Source: Sinorhizobium chiapasense
GTDB lineage: Bacteria > Pseudomonadota > Alphaproteobacteria > Rhizobiales > Rhizobiaceae
Direction of reading: 5' to 3'
Length of the DNA stretch: 64,000 nucleotides
Assembly (NCBI RefSeq): GCF_036488675.1
Contig: NZ_CP133152.1
Span: 806,001-870,000, forward strand
Made by a program: the position numbers and the translations under genes. Below the pieces are notes generated by a model. The model was not told the DNA's origin and did not search any database. It was given only the letters and a program-made list of their open reading frames with translations. Below are positions 27,040-35,293 of this stretch, in pieces. Each line of letters starts with the position of its first letter. The stretch's first letter is position 1.

Positions 27040-28020
27040 TCAGGCCTGGACGAAGGCAAGCAGGTCGGCATTCAGGACATCGGCATTGACGGTCAGCATG
27101 CCGTGCGAAAAGCCACGATAGGTCTTGAGCGAGCCGTTCTTCAAAAGCTTCGCCGACTTCAGCGCCGAGTCCGCGATCGGCACGATCTGGTCGTCCTCGC
27201 CATGCAGCACAAGCGTCGGAACCGTGATCGCCTTCAGATCTTCGGTCTGGTCCGTCTCGGAAAAAGCCTTGATGCCGTCATAATGCGCCTTCGCGCCGCC
27301 CATCATGCCCTGACGCCACCAGTTCTGGATCACGCCTTCCTGAACCGTCGCACCCTCGCGGTTGAAGCCGTAAAACGGGCCAGCCGGAACATCGCGGAAG
27401 AACTGGGCGCGATTGGCGGCAAGTGCCGACCGGAAGCCGTCGAACACCTCGATCGGCAGGCCTTCCGGATTGGCCTCGGTCTTCAGCATCAGCGGCGGGA
27501 CTGCCGAAACAAGCACGGCCTTGGCAACCCGTCCGGCAGGCTGGCCATGTTTCGCCACATAGCGGGCAACCTCGCCGCCGCCGGTGGAGTGGCCGATATG
27601 AACGGCATTCTTCAGGTCAAGCGCCTCGACGACGGCAAAGGCGTCGGCTGCGTAGTGGTCCATGTCGTGACCGTCAGCAACCTGGGCCGAGCGGCCATGA
27701 CCACGGCGGTCATGGGCAATAACGCGGTAGCCCTTCGACAGGAAGAACAGCATCTGGGCGTCCCAGTCGTCCGAGGACAGCGGCCAGCCGTGATGGAACA
27801 TGATAGGCTGGGCATCCTTCGGGCCCCAGTCCTTGTAGAAGATATCCACGCCGTCCTTTGTGGTGATAGTGCCCATTGTCTTGTTTCCTTCGTTTGTTTC
27901 GGTGGTGGAAGCAGCCGCGGCTGCGAAGCTGAAAGAGGTTGGAAGAGCCATAGTGGTTACGGTAGCAGCTGCCGAGAGCAGTGCGCGGCGGCGCGTCATG
28001 GAAAGAAAATTCGTGGTCAT
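27040..28020 (-). CDS. Tat-exported alpha/beta hydrolase (non-haem chloroperoxidase/esterase type)
   Basis: 326 residues from ATG 28020. A twin-arginine signal ([20 protein letters not shown]) is followed by the alpha/beta hydrolase domain with [20 protein letters not shown], nucleophile [11 protein letters not shown], acid HGEDDQIVP and [11 protein letters not shown] with the catalytic His. This matches cofactor-free haloperoxidase/arylesterase proteins. Many relatives are cytosolic, so the signal is a variation. An upstream in-frame extension to 28113 is possible but lacks support. Downstream of it lies the ChaC pseudogene. Confidence 0.9.
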   Translation of the reverse strand: MTTNFLSMTRRRALLSAAATVTTMALPTSFSFAAAAASTTETNEGNKTMGTITTKDGVDIFYKDWGPKDAQPIMFHHGWPLSSDDWDAQMLFFLSKGYRVIAHDRRGHGRSAQVADGHDMDHYAADAFAVVEALDLKNAVHIGHSTGGGEVARYVAKHGQPAGRVAKAVLVSAVPPLMLKTEANPEGLPIEVFDGFRSALAANRAQFFRDVPAGPFYGFNREGATVQEGVIQNWWRQGMMGGAKAHYDGIKAFSETDQTEDLKAITVPTLVLHGEDDQIVPIADSALKSAKLLKNGSLKTYRGFSHGMLTVNADVLNADLLAFVQA

Positions 28021-28183
28021 CTCGCGGTCCTGCGATGCAGTCATTTCAGGTCTCATGCGACACAAGTGTTCGTCTGATGCGGGCACAATGTCGCGAGAGC
28101 CTGGCAACAACAATTGTGTTAATAGTTCCGATGTTATTGCGCGTTCTGCAATAAATGACCAACGGGTGAAATCACTCGTGCAC

Positions 28184-28567
28184 TCATAATCCTGATACGA
28201 ACTGGCGTGGGCACCTGGGCACGTATTCTCGAGGCAGGATCAGAGGCTTATGACAAGTAATACCCAGATGATCGACAGCTTGTCGATCCGTGTCCACCAG
28301 CACGCGGCCAATGGTCCGCGAACCGCTTGCCTTAAAGTAGGTGTGTTTTTTCGCCACGGCCCCCGGTCCTCGCGACGTGCTCGCATCCAATCGATCGGAA
28401 TACCTTGAAGAGGTCACTCTGGCCAACGAGGCCAGCGCCCCGCCCGGTAAGGCCGGGGCGGAGCGCTCGTAAACACTGACATCGTGGCCGTCCATTTGGA
28501 GAAGTATGGCGGAGAACAACTGAGCAAGCGATCCTCCGACGATTCCAACTTTCACGGTCTTATCCAA
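28184..28567 (-). pseudogene. N-terminal fragment of an FAD-dependent monooxygenase
   Basis: It begins KTVKVGIVGGSLAQLFSAIL then LQMDGHDVSVYERS, the dinucleotide-binding GxGxxG region (here GGSLAQ, with Gly to Gln) of PHBH-type flavin monooxygenases. After about 45 residues the match becomes irregular, with a further real-looking piece GAVAKKHTYFK in the middle. Only 127 residues of about 380 remain. It follows the MFS gene by 6 bp on the minus strand, so it was probably part of its operon. Confidence 0.72.
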
Positions 28568-28573
28568 TCGATC

Positions 28574-29779
28574 CTATCTGGCTTTGTTGGCGGTTGGGCT
28601 CGCTGACTTTCCAAAGGCCTTCACCCCAAGGGCCAAAAGCGGCAGAACACCACCTACAAGGCTGACACCAAGCCACGCGCCGTTCTGCCATGCGATGGAG
28701 GCGATTGCCGACCCGCCTGCCCCGCCAAGGAACATGCCGGTCATGAACATCGTGTTCAAACGGCTACGTGCTTCAGGATTGAGCGCATAGATGATGTGCT
28801 GGTTGGAAACCAACGCGCTCTGGATACCAGAGTCGAGCACGATGACGCCGATGACAAGAGCCACGATCGAATCCCACGCTCCGAAAATGATCCAGGACCC
28901 CACGGTCAAGGCAGCACCAAGCCAGACAACAAAATGTGGTCCGCGTTTGTCGGCAATGCGTCCAGCTACGGGTGCGGCAAACACACCAACTGCTCCAACG
29001 ATACCGAAGAGACCGGCGACATCCGCACCAAGTCCGAAATTTGGGCCCTGCAGATACAAAGCGAGAATGGTCCAAAATGCGGTGAACGACGCGAACAGGG
29101 CGGCCTGTACCAAGGTTGCCGTACGCAACGATGGCTCATGCTTCCAAAGGTATCGCAGCGATTTAATGGCGTTGTGGTATTGCATACGGGATGTAGGGGC
29201 ATGATCCGGAAGGATCGCGAACATCATCGCGGCAGCAGCTAAAGCCATTGGCATGCCAATCCAAAACATCTCCCGCCAACCTGCGTGCTCACCGACGAAG
29301 CCCGACAGGGTCCGGCTGAACAAAATGCCCGACAGAATGCCCGCCATCACCGTCCCAATCGTCGCTCCGCGCTTTTCAGTTGGAGCAAGCGACGCGGCGA
29401 ACGGAACGATTTGTTGCGCGACAGTTGAACTTGCTCCGACGAGAAGGGAGCTAACGACCAGCATCCAAGCAGATGAAGATATCGCCGCCAACGACAGAGC
29501 GATCGCCAATATCACAAACTGTCCAATGATCAGCTTGCGGCGATGGACGAGATCACCGAGGGGCAGCAGAAGAAAGAGACCCAATGCGTAACCAAGCTGG
29601 GTGGCGGTAGGCACCAGACCGGTTGCAGACTGTCCCTGAAAGTCAGCCTCGATGATACCAAGCATCGGCTGACTGTAATAGATGTTTGCCACAGCTATGC
29701 CGCTGGCGGCAGCCATTGCGAGCAAACCCACCCTACTCAGTCCCGCATGCGTTTTTGCATTCACGGTTGCGATTGTCAT
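28574..29779 (-). CDS. MFS transporter (drug efflux type)
   Basis: 401 residues, 12 helices. SGIAVANIYYSQPMLGIIEA at the N-terminus and LFLLLPLGDLVHRRKLII (motif A, G-x-L-D-x-x-x-R-R) are typical of the DHA1-like YajR/SmvA-related group common in proteobacteria. Its start lies 103 bp from a divergent LysR gene. It likely exports a small toxic compound whose oxidation was once served by the adjacent monooxygenase, now decayed. Confidence 0.92.
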   Translation of the reverse strand: MTIATVNAKTHAGLSRVGLLAMAAASGIAVANIYYSQPMLGIIEADFQGQSATGLVPTATQLGYALGLFLLLPLGDLVHRRKLIIGQFVILAIALSLAAISSSAWMLVVSSLLVGASSTVAQQIVPFAASLAPTEKRGATIGTVMAGILSGILFSRTLSGFVGEHAGWREMFWIGMPMALAAAAMMFAILPDHAPTSRMQYHNAIKSLRYLWKHEPSLRTATLVQAALFASFTAFWTILALYLQGPNFGLGADVAGLFGIVGAVGVFAAPVAGRIADKRGPHFVVWLGAALTVGSWIIFGAWDSIVALVIGVIVLDSGIQSALVSNQHIIYALNPEARSRLNTMFMTGMFLGGAGGSAIASIAWQNGAWLGVSLVGGVLPLLALGVKAFGKSASPTANKAR

Positions 29780-29882
29780 TTCCTTGGCCCTTCAAACTAT
29801 GAGATCGCAATAGATGTAGCTTTGCATCGCCATTCGTTTTAGTATTGATTGATGTTAAGCCTGTTTATCGAATTCTGTTGTA

Positions 29883-30773
29883 ATGAATACCGACGACATT
29901 GAGGTTTTCGTAGGCGCCGTGTCCTCTGGCAGCATATCCGAGGCGGGAAGGCGCCTTGGCTTAATGCCGATGGCGGCAACGCGTCGTCTTGCATCGCTGG
30001 AGAATAGCCTTGGCGTGCGATTGCTTCACCGAACCACACGGTCGCTGTCGCTCACACCAGAAGGTGAAGCTTTCCTTCCCTTCGCGGAAGCCATTATCGA
30101 GAATGAGCATCAGGGCCGCGCTCAGGTTCGTGCCGACACCTTGGGTGCTGCGGGCCTGCTTCGCGTTTCCGTGCCGATAGCCTTTGGGATGAAGATCGTC
30201 GCGCCATTGATTCCGACCATCCTGGCGGAAAATCCTGAATTGCAGATTGCGCTGGACATGAACGATCGCCTTCCTGATCTGACCGCCACCGGAACTGATC
30301 TGGCCATTCGCATCGCGCGTCTCAAAGATAGCAGCTTGATCGCACAGAAGCTGACCGATAACCCCCGAACGCTTGTGGCTTCCCCACGCTATTTGGATCA
30401 GCGCGGCGTGCCGCGCAGCATCGCCGATCTTGCTCATCATGATTGTCTCCCGATGACCGGGGTCACACACTGGACCTTCATTTCTGGAGGCTCTGAAAAC
30501 CACGTTCGCGTCGGTTCGCGGTTTTCCTCCAGTAGCATCGCGGGTTGTCAATCCGCCTGTTTAGCAGGCGCCGGAATTTCCCTGCTTTCCGAATGGGCGA
30601 TCGCTGATGATCTAGTTTCGGGGCGGCTACAGCGCGTTGTCCTCGATGACGCCACTCCTGAGGAAATCGGGATTTGGGCCGTCTATCCGACGACCCGAAA
30701 CGTCCTTCCCAAGGTCCGTGTTTTCGTCTCCGCTTTGCGGGACGTTCTGAGAACTGAGCCATCCATCGGTTAG
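29883..30773 (+). CDS. LysR-family transcriptional regulator
   Basis: 296 residues; HTH DIEVFVGAVSSGSISEAGRR then AATRRLASLENSLGVRLLHR and TTRSLSLTPEGEAFL; effector domain with DLAIRIARLKDSS. Divergent from the MFS gene, which it probably controls. The 103-bp gap contains AT-rich TGATTGATGTTAAGCC and ATCGAATTC elements as candidate operator. ATG 29883 chosen as the only ATG before the HTH. Confidence 0.92.
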   Translation: MNTDDIEVFVGAVSSGSISEAGRRLGLMPMAATRRLASLENSLGVRLLHRTTRSLSLTPEGEAFLPFAEAIIENEHQGRAQVRADTLGAAGLLRVSVPIAFGMKIVAPLIPTILAENPELQIALDMNDRLPDLTATGTDLAIRIARLKDSSLIAQKLTDNPRTLVASPRYLDQRGVPRSIADLAHHDCLPMTGVTHWTFISGGSENHVRVGSRFSSSSIAGCQSACLAGAGISLLSEWAIADDLVSGRLQRVVLDDATPEEIGIWAVYPTTRNVLPKVRVFVSALRDVLRTEPSIG

Positions 30774-30979
30774 AGAATCACGACCGCGCCTCGAACCCGA
30801 TCTGAAGCATTAGCATGTCTCGAAAGCGGACCTCGGTGCGTCAGCCAGGCGAGACTTGATTATACTGTTAGCTGCCGCGCGTACCGAGTTTAGGGGAATC
30901 GGCATTCCGTTCGACCGCGGCACTCCAGCGAGGCGAAGCGGCTGCTCACCTTACCAACGCTGCTTGGGCGACAGCCGAG

Positions 30980-31120
30980 GATTAAAAAGGCCCCGAGCCG
31001 GGAGGATGGCACGGGGCCTTGGGAATTTGATCGGCTCCGGGAGGAGGTGAACCGATCGGTGCCTACGCAGCGGGAGGAGTTGCTGCATTCGACAACAACG
31101 ACAATAAATCACTTCGCATG
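30980..31120 (-). ncRNA. Trans-acting sRNA with three anti-Shine-Dalgarno loops (alpha-r14/NfeR1-like)
   Basis: Minus-strand transcript of roughly 120-140 nt. Three hairpins each expose CTCCTCCC or ATCCTCCC in the loop: 31067-31086 (stem GCAGC/GCTGC), 31029-31057 (stem GATCGG/CCGATC) and the terminator 30987-31020, a 9-bp GC-rich stem ending in a T-run at 30982-30986. A CTATAT -10 box lies at 31126-31131 on the minus strand. Triple anti-SD loops are the hallmark of the rhizobial alpha-r14 family (NfeR1 in Sinorhizobium), which base-pairs with ribosome-binding sites of transporter mRNAs. Ends are estimated. Confidence 0.7.
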
Positions 31121-31379
31121 ATTTAATATAGCTTATGCTGCATTGCAGCATTGCGCAATGACGGCTCTTGTCTGCAAACGCCGCCACTCAGCGCTTTGGG
31201 CGCCTAATTCCGCTCCCCACCCTACTGCGACCTTCCCGTTCGCTGAATCGCTTGGGGGCGCCGGACCTCGTGTCACGTCTCCTGCGCGCTCCACTTCTGC
31301 GTTTGGCATCCCCAAGCTGCCTACCGTATATCTGTGTCCCAATAATGCACCGAGGCCCGTTGGCAGTGACCGAGACGTC

Positions 31380-32009
31380 ATGAGCCCGCGCGAGGAAATG
31401 GTCTTCGTGGTGGACGAGGACGCCAGAGTGCGCGAAGCGCTCGGCGAGCTGCTGGAGTCCCTGGGATGGCGCGCCGAGACATTCGCCGCCGCGGCCGACT
31501 ATGTCACCTATGCGAGGCCCGATATCCCTGCGTGCCTGATCCTCGACATCGAGCTGCCCGGCATCAACGGCCTGGAGCTTCAGAAACAGCTGTCCCGGGA
31601 TGTTCATCCCCCGATCGTTTTCCTTACGGGGCGTGACGACATTCCATCGTCGGTGCGCACCAATCAGGGCGGCACCATCGGCTTTCTGAGGAAACCGGTC
31701 GGGGAGCACGATCTGGTCGCGGCGGTTCGGGCGGCGATCGACCGGGACCGCGTTCAACGATCGGCACGGACGGAGCTGACTGAGCTCGAACGCCGCTTGG
31801 CGGCACTTACACAGCAGGAGCGCGCGTTGCTGCCGCTTGTGGTCAGCGGCGTCCCGGACAAGCAGGCGGCAGCCGAACTCGGCATCAGTGAGATCACCTT
31901 TGAAATGCACCGCACCGAGATCATGCAGAAGATGCAGGCGACCTCACTTGCCGATTTGGCGCGAATTGCCGAAAAATTGCAGATTCAAGTCATTCGTTCC
32001 AGACGTTGA
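31380..32009 (+). CDS. FixJ-like response regulator (REC + LuxR-type HTH)
   Basis: 209 residues from ATG 31380. The receiver domain has VDED acidic pocket, phospho-acceptor Asp56 in CLILDIELPG, Thr in FLTGRDD and Lys in FLRKPVG. After a linker comes a LuxR-type HTH: LTQQERALLPLVVSGVPDKQ, then AAELGISEITFEMHRTEI. FixJ-type output acts on DNA when phosphorylated. The receiver-only gene follows 14 bp later and a sensor kinase lies 0.8 kb downstream. The frame is open upstream but has no start with ribosome site. Confidence 0.9.
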   Translation: MSPREEMVFVVDEDARVREALGELLESLGWRAETFAAAADYVTYARPDIPACLILDIELPGINGLELQKQLSRDVHPPIVFLTGRDDIPSSVRTNQGGTIGFLRKPVGEHDLVAAVRAAIDRDRVQRSARTELTELERRLAALTQQERALLPLVVSGVPDKQAAAELGISEITFEMHRTEIMQKMQATSLADLARIAEKLQIQVIRSRR

Positions 32010-32023
32010 GGAAGCTTGTGCGT

Positions 32024-32401
32024 ATGTCCCTCTCAAAGTCCGTGGTGGCGATCGTCGATGATGACCAGCGCGTTCTCGATTCGCTCGAGGATCTTCTCGA
32101 GTCGGCGGCGTACGGCGTGCGGGCATTCTCTTCGGCCCACGCCCTCCTGAGTAGCAATGCTTTGCCGGAAATCGATTGTCTGATCACCGACATCGGCATG
32201 CCCGGTATCGACGGCTTCGAGTTGAAGCGATTGATGGGCGAGAGACGCCCCGACTTGCCAGTGATCCTGATCACCGGCCGCCACGAGATCCCTGCGCCGC
32301 AGGAGGCAAAGCACAACCGGTTCTTCCGCAAACCTTTCGACGGGCAGGCGCTGCTCGCAGCGATCGGCGACGCCCTGACTGGAGGGGCGACCCCACCATG
32401 A
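32024..32401 (+). CDS. Single-domain response regulator (receiver only)
   Basis: 125 residues, only a receiver domain: VVAIVDDDQRVLDSLEDLL, Asp56 in CLITDIGMPG, LITGRHE and FFRKPFDGQALL. No output domain, so it acts by protein contact or as a phosphate sink. ATG 32024 has GAGGA upstream. It directly follows the FixJ-like regulator and precedes the MASE1 kinase; paired FixJ-like plus receiver-only proteins are frequent next to FixL-like kinases in rhizobia. Confidence 0.88.
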   Translation: MSLSKSVVAIVDDDQRVLDSLEDLLESAAYGVRAFSSAHALLSSNALPEIDCLITDIGMPGIDGFELKRLMGERRPDLPVILITGRHEIPAPQEAKHNRFFRKPFDGQALLAAIGDALTGGATPP

Positions 32402-32844
32402 GCGCGAGCAGTCAGAGTAGAACGCCCAAGCGGCGCGGCCCGGATCTCCAATACCGGCTGACTGAGAGCTTTGCTCCATGCGCCTTCGTCACCGCCTGCA
32501 GGCCAGCGATCTCTTTTGCATTGAGCCCCGCATGCGGTGTACAAATGGCTTGGGGGTGCGACATGGGTATGATCGTCTCGCGACAGCAATAATTGTATCA
32601 CTGGACGGTTCGCTGCGTCGATTAGCATCGACGTTTTCAAGAGAACCGAGGTTCCGCCTTGCGCGAGCGGGAGCGCGGGTTCTCACGGGTCATCAGCATG
32701 GTTTCGAGCCATCACATGGCATGGGATGTGGTTCGAGCCCGGGGGTTAGGGTGTGGGTGCGATTTCGCCAGCCCGGATATCGAGCATAACTGCCGCACGA
32801 AGCGCTGACAGTCCCAGACTTTCTCCGTGCGGGAGGAGCAGCCG
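32402..32844. other. Gap between receiver gene and sensor kinase
   Basis: 443 bp with no recognisable gene. A 64-codon frame starts at ATG 32398 overlapping the receiver stop (ATGA), but its sequence is not protein-like and has no conserved pattern. The kinase promoter is expected near the 3' end. Confidence 0.35.
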
Positions 32845-34896
32845 ATGATGAGCGTCTGGTTGCATCGCCCTCGATTCTTGCATCTCGGGCTTTTTATTGT
32901 CGCCTATGTGCTGGCCAGCGGATTTGCTCAGTTGCTCGCGCTTGTGCCGGGAACTGGTATTTCCATTTGGCCCCCGAGCGGGCTTTTCATGGCTACGCTT
33001 ATCCTCGCCTCCAGGCAGAGCTGGCCGTGGTGGGTGCTGGGAGGCTTTCTCGCTGAACTCTCTGGCAACGTCTTGTGGTTCCATAATCCGCTGCCTGTCG
33101 CCTCCCTGATCTTTAGCGGCAACGCTCTTGAGGCGGCGGCCGGCGCATGGCTCGTGAACCGGGCCTGCGGACGGACAGTTCGGCTGGAAACCTTGGAGGA
33201 AGTTCTCGCCCTGGTCGCGCTGGGGGCTGGAATTGCGCCAGTCATAAGCGCGACGGTGGGAAGTGCGACGCTCGCATGGTTTGGCATACAATCCTTCGCT
33301 ACGGCCTGGCCTCTATGGTGGATCGGAGACGCCACCGGGGTCCTGATCGTAGCGCCATTGGCGCTGGTCGTGTTCCAGAACTGGGGTAGTGACGCCCATC
33401 TCTCGGCCGCGCGATGGCTGGAGGCTAGCATCCTGGGGCTGATCTTTCTCGGTGTCGCCGCCCTTTCCTTGAGCGGTTACCTGCCCTTCGCCTACATCAT
33501 CATGCCGCCTCTCCTTTGGGCCGCGATGCGGTTTGAGTTCAAAGGCGCCGCCGTCGCCTTGACCCTCCTCGCTTTGATCACCGCAGGATTCACAGTAATC
33601 GGTGCCAGCCAATTTGCCGGCGATCCTGAGTCCCAGAAAGAAAAGCAGATCATGCTGCAGCTTTTTCTGGCCATCTCGGCATTCTCGGCGCTCATTGTGG
33701 CCGCCATATCCCGGCAGCACCAGCTGGCGACGCTCACATTGCGCCAGAGCGAACGCTCGCTGCGAGAACTCGTCGAGACGCTGCCTGCCCTCATCTGGTG
33801 TGCAGCACCGGACGGTAAGCCCATATACTTCAGTCAACAACTGCGCAGCTTCATCGGCTTCAACGTCGGGGACAAGGATGTCGCCGGCACTTCACGCCTC
33901 GCGAGCGTGCTGAACGCGATCATTCATCCGGACGATCTGGCCGCGGTAAACAAGTTGCTCGCGCACTCCTTGGCCACTGGCGAACCCTATGCACAGAACC
34001 ATCGCCTACGTCGCTTCGACGGCGAATACCGGTGGGTTGAAATGCGCGCAGCCGCCATGCGCAATAGCGACGGCGCGATCGTGCAATGGAACGGCGTCTG
34101 CCTCGATATTGAAGATCAGGTCCGTGGCCGGGATGAATTGCGCCTCGCCCAGGAGAACCTCGCCCGTTCGAGCCAGGCAGCGAGCCTTGCCGAACTCTCC
34201 GCGTCCATCGCGCACGAGGTGAACCAACCCTTGGCGGCTGTCATGGCGAACTCGCATGCGTGCCAACGCTGGCTCATGGCCGAACCTCCAAATATCGAAC
34301 GGGCGCAGAAGAGGCTGGAGCGCATCATTCAGGATGCGAGTTCGGCCGCGGATGTCGTCAGCCACATCCGCGCCTTGTTCAAACACTCCGCAGAAACGAG
34401 GACCAGCACAACGCTCGCTGGCGTCATTGCCGACGCGCGTAGCCTCATGGCCGCGGAGGCGGCGCGGCGGCGCGTACGTATGGATGTTGATGTCGAAAGC
34501 AACCTTCCATTTGTGACCCTGGATCGCGTCCAGATCCAGCAGGTTCTGATCAATCTCATCCGCAACGGCATGGATGCGATGGATTCCACCGCGGGCGAGA
34601 GGGTCTTCGGAATACGTGTGCGCCGGATCGGGGATGTGATCCAGACCGAAATCAGTGACCGCGGCCCTGGCGTCGAGTTTCCCGACAGGATATTCGAGCC
34701 GTTCTTTACGACCAAAGAGCACGGGATGGGCATGGGGCTCGCGATCTGCCGTTCGATCGTCGAGTCGCACGGCGGGCAATTATGGGCGAAGAACAACGAA
34801 CCGCATGGAGCGACGTTTATCTTCACTCTGCCGGTTGACGCGACGGCGGAAGCGACTGCCTCCCACGCCGCAGGCAATCAGGGTCTTGCCCTTTGA
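32845..34896 (+). CDS. MASE1-PAS sensor histidine kinase
   Basis: 683 residues from ATG 32845 (GGGAGG upstream). The first 290 residues form a multi-helix MASE1 sensor (GTGISIWPPSGLFMATLILA, then WWIGDATGVLIVAPLAL). A PAS domain follows (LRELVETLPALIWCAAPDG to EDQVRGRDELRLA), then the dimerisation domain with the phospho-His in ASIAHEVNQPLAAVM, typical of FixL-like kinases, and an ATPase with NLIRNGMDAM, SDRGPGV and FFTTKEHGMGMGLAICRS. Likely phosphorylates the two response regulators upstream. Signal unknown; no haem motif seen in the PAS. Confidence 0.92.
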   Translation: MMSVWLHRPRFLHLGLFIVAYVLASGFAQLLALVPGTGISIWPPSGLFMATLILASRQSWPWWVLGGFLAELSGNVLWFHNPLPVASLIFSGNALEAAAGAWLVNRACGRTVRLETLEEVLALVALGAGIAPVISATVGSATLAWFGIQSFATAWPLWWIGDATGVLIVAPLALVVFQNWGSDAHLSAARWLEASILGLIFLGVAALSLSGYLPFAYIIMPPLLWAAMRFEFKGAAVALTLLALITAGFTVIGASQFAGDPESQKEKQIMLQLFLAISAFSALIVAAISRQHQLATLTLRQSERSLRELVETLPALIWCAAPDGKPIYFSQQLRSFIGFNVGDKDVAGTSRLASVLNAIIHPDDLAAVNKLLAHSLATGEPYAQNHRLRRFDGEYRWVEMRAAAMRNSDGAIVQWNGVCLDIEDQVRGRDELRLAQENLARSSQAASLAELSASIAHEVNQPLAAVMANSHACQRWLMAEPPNIERAQKRLERIIQDASSAADVVSHIRALFKHSAETRTSTTLAGVIADARSLMAAEAARRRVRMDVDVESNLPFVTLDRVQIQQVLINLIRNGMDAMDSTAGERVFGIRVRRIGDVIQTEISDRGPGVEFPDRIFEPFFTTKEHGMGMGLAICRSIVESHGGQLWAKNNEPHGATFIFTLPVDATAEATASHAAGNQGLAL

Positions 34897-35174
34897 TCTG
34901 CTCGACAGTCGTGCCTGCGCAGGCAATCACCAACCCTGATTTCTCCTCGCCCCATCGCGAGTTCGCTTCGATCCACCGGCACCTTCGATGATCGCGTCGA
35001 TGCCCGTCGCCGCGAAGCCTCGTCCAGGAAGACCTCGGCCGCCATTTGATGAAGGGTCTGCCGGCGACTTTTCAACCGCACCGACTTTACTGCAACCACA
35101 GCCTTCAACCCCTTGAAGCTCGGACTCAATACTAGCCAACCTTTGTATAGTCGACTGCCCCCTCCTTCAGCCAT
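34878..35174 (-). CDS. Hypothetical small protein
   Basis: 98 codons from ATG 35174 with a strong ribosome site (GAGGAGCG). The N-terminal half (MAEGGGSRLYKGWLVLSPSF) looks like a real protein; the C-terminal part is Arg-rich, and another frame there reads GFAATGIDAIIEGAGG, so a frameshift may have changed the end. It overlaps the 3' end of the kinase gene on the opposite strand by 19 bp. No family recognised. Confidence 0.35.
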   Translation of the reverse strand: MAEGGGSRLYKGWLVLSPSFKGLKAVVAVKSVRLKSRRQTLHQMAAEVFLDEASRRRASTRSSKVPVDRSELAMGRGEIRVGDCLRRHDCRADQRARP

Positions 35175-35213
35175 TACGCTCCTCAGAACAGGAAAAGCGA
35201 ACGCAAGGTAAAT

Positions 35214-35283
35214 CAAGTGGGCGCATCGCCCACTTGACGGGTAACGGCTATTACCGTAGATGTCCATGGTAACGAACATTACC
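35214..35283. promoter_or_regulatory. Twin operators GGTAA-N6-TTACC before the efflux operon
   Basis: Two inverted repeats of the same design: GGTAACGGCTATTACC at 35240-35255 and GGTAACGAACATTACC at 35268-35283, 28 bp centre to centre, the second ending 10 bp before the HlyD start. A perfect 10-bp-arm hairpin also lies at 35214-35236. The layout suits a TetR-type repressor binding two dimers over the promoter and ribosome site. No TetR gene is adjacent. Confidence 0.65.
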
Positions 35284-35293
35284 GGAGATCGTC

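Noticed and set aside
26440..28077. Open plus-strand frame of 545 codons
   Set aside because: Antisense to the chloroperoxidase-like hydrolase and the ChaC pseudogene. Composition is Arg/Gly-rich with no motif.
30987..31020. Terminator of the LysR gene on the plus strand
   Set aside because: The T-run is on the minus-strand side only, so the hairpin ends the minus-strand sRNA.
32398..32592. 64-codon ORF overlapping the receiver gene stop
   Set aside because: Overlap suggests coupling but the sequence is not protein-like and shows no motif; not called.
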